Source of the DNA: Cruorifilaria tuberocauda
Lineage: Eukaryota; Nematoda; Chromadorea; Rhabditida; Onchocercidae
DNA length: 48,917 nucleotides
Reading direction: 5' to 3'
NCBI GenBank assembly: GCA_013365365.1
Contig: JABVXU010000408.1
Span: forward strand, 1 to 48,917
Positions 46,737-48,917 of this stretch are shown piece by piece. A program made the position numbers and the translations under genes. Below the pieces are notes generated by a model. That model was not told the origin of the DNA, made no database searches, and was given only the letters and a program-made list of their open reading frames with translations. How positions within the stretch are numbered: the stretch's first letter is position 1; each line of letters opens with the position of its first letter.

Positions 46737-48663
46737 ATGTCTGATACGGGAGAGTATATTCTGACTGAAGGTGATACCTTTTTACTTCCAACAAATGCTA
46801 TTTATCGTATCAATGATAAGTTAGATGATGCAAGCGATCTTTCATCAGTATACTCTAATGAACCTGAATTTGCAATTGGTGACGGACAGAATGAAGATGA
46901 ATTATACATGGATGAAGCGGAATTCGCTCAACGACTTTATAAGCTATTTTTCATTTTAATATTAATTTCCTTAAATAATAAAATAATTCTTGAATTCATA
47001 AATGAAGTAAAAAAGACCTGTCGTTATAAATTTATTTAGTAAGTAAATAACATATTTAGTAAGTAAATAACATACTGTGTTAACATTTCTTTATTATGAT
47101 TATGCATTATGATTATGATTTATTATGATTGTGATTTTATTTGAAAAAAATATTAATGAATATTAGAATAAATATTATTGATTAGTAAATATTTATGAGT
47201 TTTTTCAACTTTAGATAAAATGAAATTTCGGTTCTTGTAGGATGATTTAAATATTATTACATATTAGTAACTAATTATAGATTTAGTTATAATTATAAAT
47301 TATTAAATATTAGTAATTAATTATAGATTTGGCTTAGATATCAATGGCTTACCATTACGTGATGATCTGCTCTTTAAGACATTTGAAAAAGCTGCTAATT
47401 TTACTTTAAGTGTAGAGGAACTTTCATGGTGGCAAAAATTTAAAGGAATTAAGCCTAATCCAATTCAGGTAAATATTCAGGTTGCAATTCCATAAATGCA
47501 ATTCTATTATTTTGAAAATCTTCAAAGAAAAAGAAAAATTGCATAAATTATATTTTTTAATAAATATAAATTTGAAGTATATAGAAATTCATTTCATATA
47601 ACTATTTATTATAAGTATTCAATTTCCTATATTCTTATAAACTCTCAAAATTCATTTATCCCGCAAATTTATTAAATTTACTATGTTTTACTAAATTTAC
47701 TAAAATAGGTGTCGATAATGGTTAGTTTACAAATAACATTAGTATTAATTCACTAATAATTAATCAACAATAATTTCATTAATCACTAATATTAATTTAT
47801 GTTATTCGAAAAGTTGAAAATCTTTAAAATTCAATTTAATAAGCAGCTACTTCTTTAATTCTGGCAAATAATTTATAATAAAATTAGCAGCAATGATAAT
47901 AATAATAATAATAATCTCCGGATTATCTCCATCATTTTCCCAATCATTTATAGATTATTGATTATCTTATCTCAGATACCACATATCGCACTTTGGGATT
48001 ATTTCGGTGGTACATCATGCCTCGATATCAATTGTATAGCCGGTGATCAAATCAATGTGCTCTGTGATGAATTTCAGTATTTCTTCAATTTCTCTTCTTT
48101 TCCAGAAATTGATCAATACAGTAATCTAGTAGAGTAACGGGCAATTGTTATATTTTCAAAAAAATTTAATTCCCAAAGAGAAATTTTAGTAACCTACAAT
48201 CAATCGATATTAAACATCAATCAATAATGTATTTTTTTTCCTCATCAATTAAATTTAAACTAAAAGTGATAAAATCATATTTCGGTTTCTTTTTAGCAAC
48301 TAGCAATTAAATTTTTAGAGTTCGTAAAATTGATAGTATAACATCAGATGGTCGAACATTTTTACGACTTCCAATGCAATGGTCATTAGGTCAACGGATC
48401 GATAATCGATCATTTCAACCAAATTTCGGATTGATACCATCTTGTTGGCTTATCAAAAAAAGTTTTTATAATGGTAGAATTTTGCTATCAATTGCTAACA
48501 GTTTTATTAATTAAAATTTCAACTAATTTTTATTTGAATAAAATTTTTAACTTTTTTTTAGCAAATGAAAAATTATTTATTGATCCAACATGGTTCTTAG
48601 GAATCTGTGATATTAGCACCGCTTATGATTATCTTTTGGAAGATCGTAGCTCTTATAGACCAG
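46737..48663 (+). CDS. SH3-SH2 domain protein, 5' part (possible non-receptor tyrosine kinase)
   Basis: Five exons of a gene that continues past the right edge: 46737-46942, 47327-47468, 47976-48076, 48319-48473 and 48562-48663, about 235 residues so far. After an acidic N-terminal region (DELYMDEAEFAQ) and a helical segment (LSVEELSWWQKFKGIKPN) comes a divergent SH3 domain, about 117-195: it has the ALWDYFGG form of the ALYDY motif, a GDQINVL strand, QWSLGQR at the tryptophan position, and GLIPSCWL in place of the usual GLIPSNYV. The start of an SH2 domain follows (WFLGICDISTAYDYLL at about 212-227, compare WYFGxIxRxxAexLL). SH3-SH2 order is found in Src, Abl and Csk kinases and in Crk/Grb2 adaptors; the kinase part, if any, is outside. 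The exon 1 donor has no GT in the required phase, and a GC at 46943-46944 is the best candidate. Exon 3 ends at the GTATTT donor at 48077. Confidence 0.7.
47262..47330. repeat. Tandem duplication including a 3' splice site
   Basis: ATTAGTAACTAATTATAGATTTAG (around 47262-47286) recurs as ATTAGTAATTAATTATAGATTTGG (around 47308-47332). The second copy carries the acceptor and the first bases of exon 2 of the SH3-SH2 gene. Confidence 0.75.
47890..47915. repeat. (AAT)n microsatellite
   Basis: About seven AAT trinucleotides within intron 2 of the SH3-SH2 gene. Confidence 0.8.
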
Positions 48664-48749
48664 GTAAAAAATAAGTTTTTTTTTTTTTGTAAGTGATTAC
48701 TGTTAAGTTTTAATTTTGCTTTTTTCTTGAATTGCGAAATAGAGAAATG

Positions 48750-48865
48750 AGGATATAATCAATATGATCAGAATATGATCAGTATAATCAAATTAGAGAA
48801 TATAATCAGAATATAATTAGTATGATCAAATTAGAAAATAAAATCAGATCAATATAATCAGTTAG
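48750..48865. repeat. ATAATCAGTATGATCAAATTAG tandem repeat
   Basis: Irregular units of GAATATAATCAGTATAATCAAATTA repeat about five times near the right edge, in the intron after exon 5 of the SH3-SH2 gene. Confidence 0.65.
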
Positions 48866-48917
48866 GTATGCTTTGTTTTTTCTTTATCTATTCAGAAAGG
48901 ATGAAATAAAATTTAGA

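Overview
The window looks like nuclear DNA of a parasitic nematode, most likely a spirurid or filarial worm. This is an inference from very AT-rich non-coding DNA, genes split into many small exons, 3' splice sites of the nematode TTTCAG/TTTTAG type, spliced-leader-like acceptors a few bases before several start codons, and protein sequences recognisable as metazoan housekeeping families. I see no bacterial, plasmid, phage or viral genes and no CRISPR array. Gene models were assembled by eye from reading frames, splice dinucleotides, intron phase and family similarity. Each complete model closes in frame except where stated.

Layout: 1-5733 is gene-free and full of short repeats. On the minus strand follow a small destruction-box protein, probably a securin (5734-7338), and the Sar1 exchange factor SEC12/PREB (8102-11599). 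On the plus strand a complete mitochondrial medium-chain acyl-CoA dehydrogenase runs from 13101 to 16013. From 16.0 to 22.1 kb there is no gene, only repeats, including a 0.7 kb CA/CATACA microsatellite. A single-pass membrane protein of unknown function lies at 22123-24585 (+) and converges on the ribosome-biogenesis gene NOP16 (25132-26579, -). NOP16 is divergent from the CTD phosphatase RPAP2/Rtr1 (27273-30466, +). Between those two is a minisatellite whose last unit contains the RPAP2 start codon. Next come a candidate 107-residue multi-pass membrane protein (30935-31608, +), ribosomal protein uS11-family member RPS11/uS17 (32619-33694, +), a 101-codon ORF convergent with it (33745-34050, -), a Ral guanine-nucleotide exchange factor of the RGL type (about 36701-43234, +), and the 5' part of an SH3-SH2 protein that runs off the right edge (46737-48663, +).

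The genes do not form one pathway. They are a typical mix of housekeeping functions (secretion, beta-oxidation, ribosome assembly and structure, RNA polymerase II CTD dephosphorylation) with two signalling genes (Ral GEF and SH3-SH2 protein). The less ordinary parts are tandem duplications that include splice acceptors or start codons (rpap-2, acyl-CoA dehydrogenase last intron, SH3-SH2 intron 1), a possible GC-AG intron, and three small genes without an obvious family. I did not find a convincing new multi-gene system.
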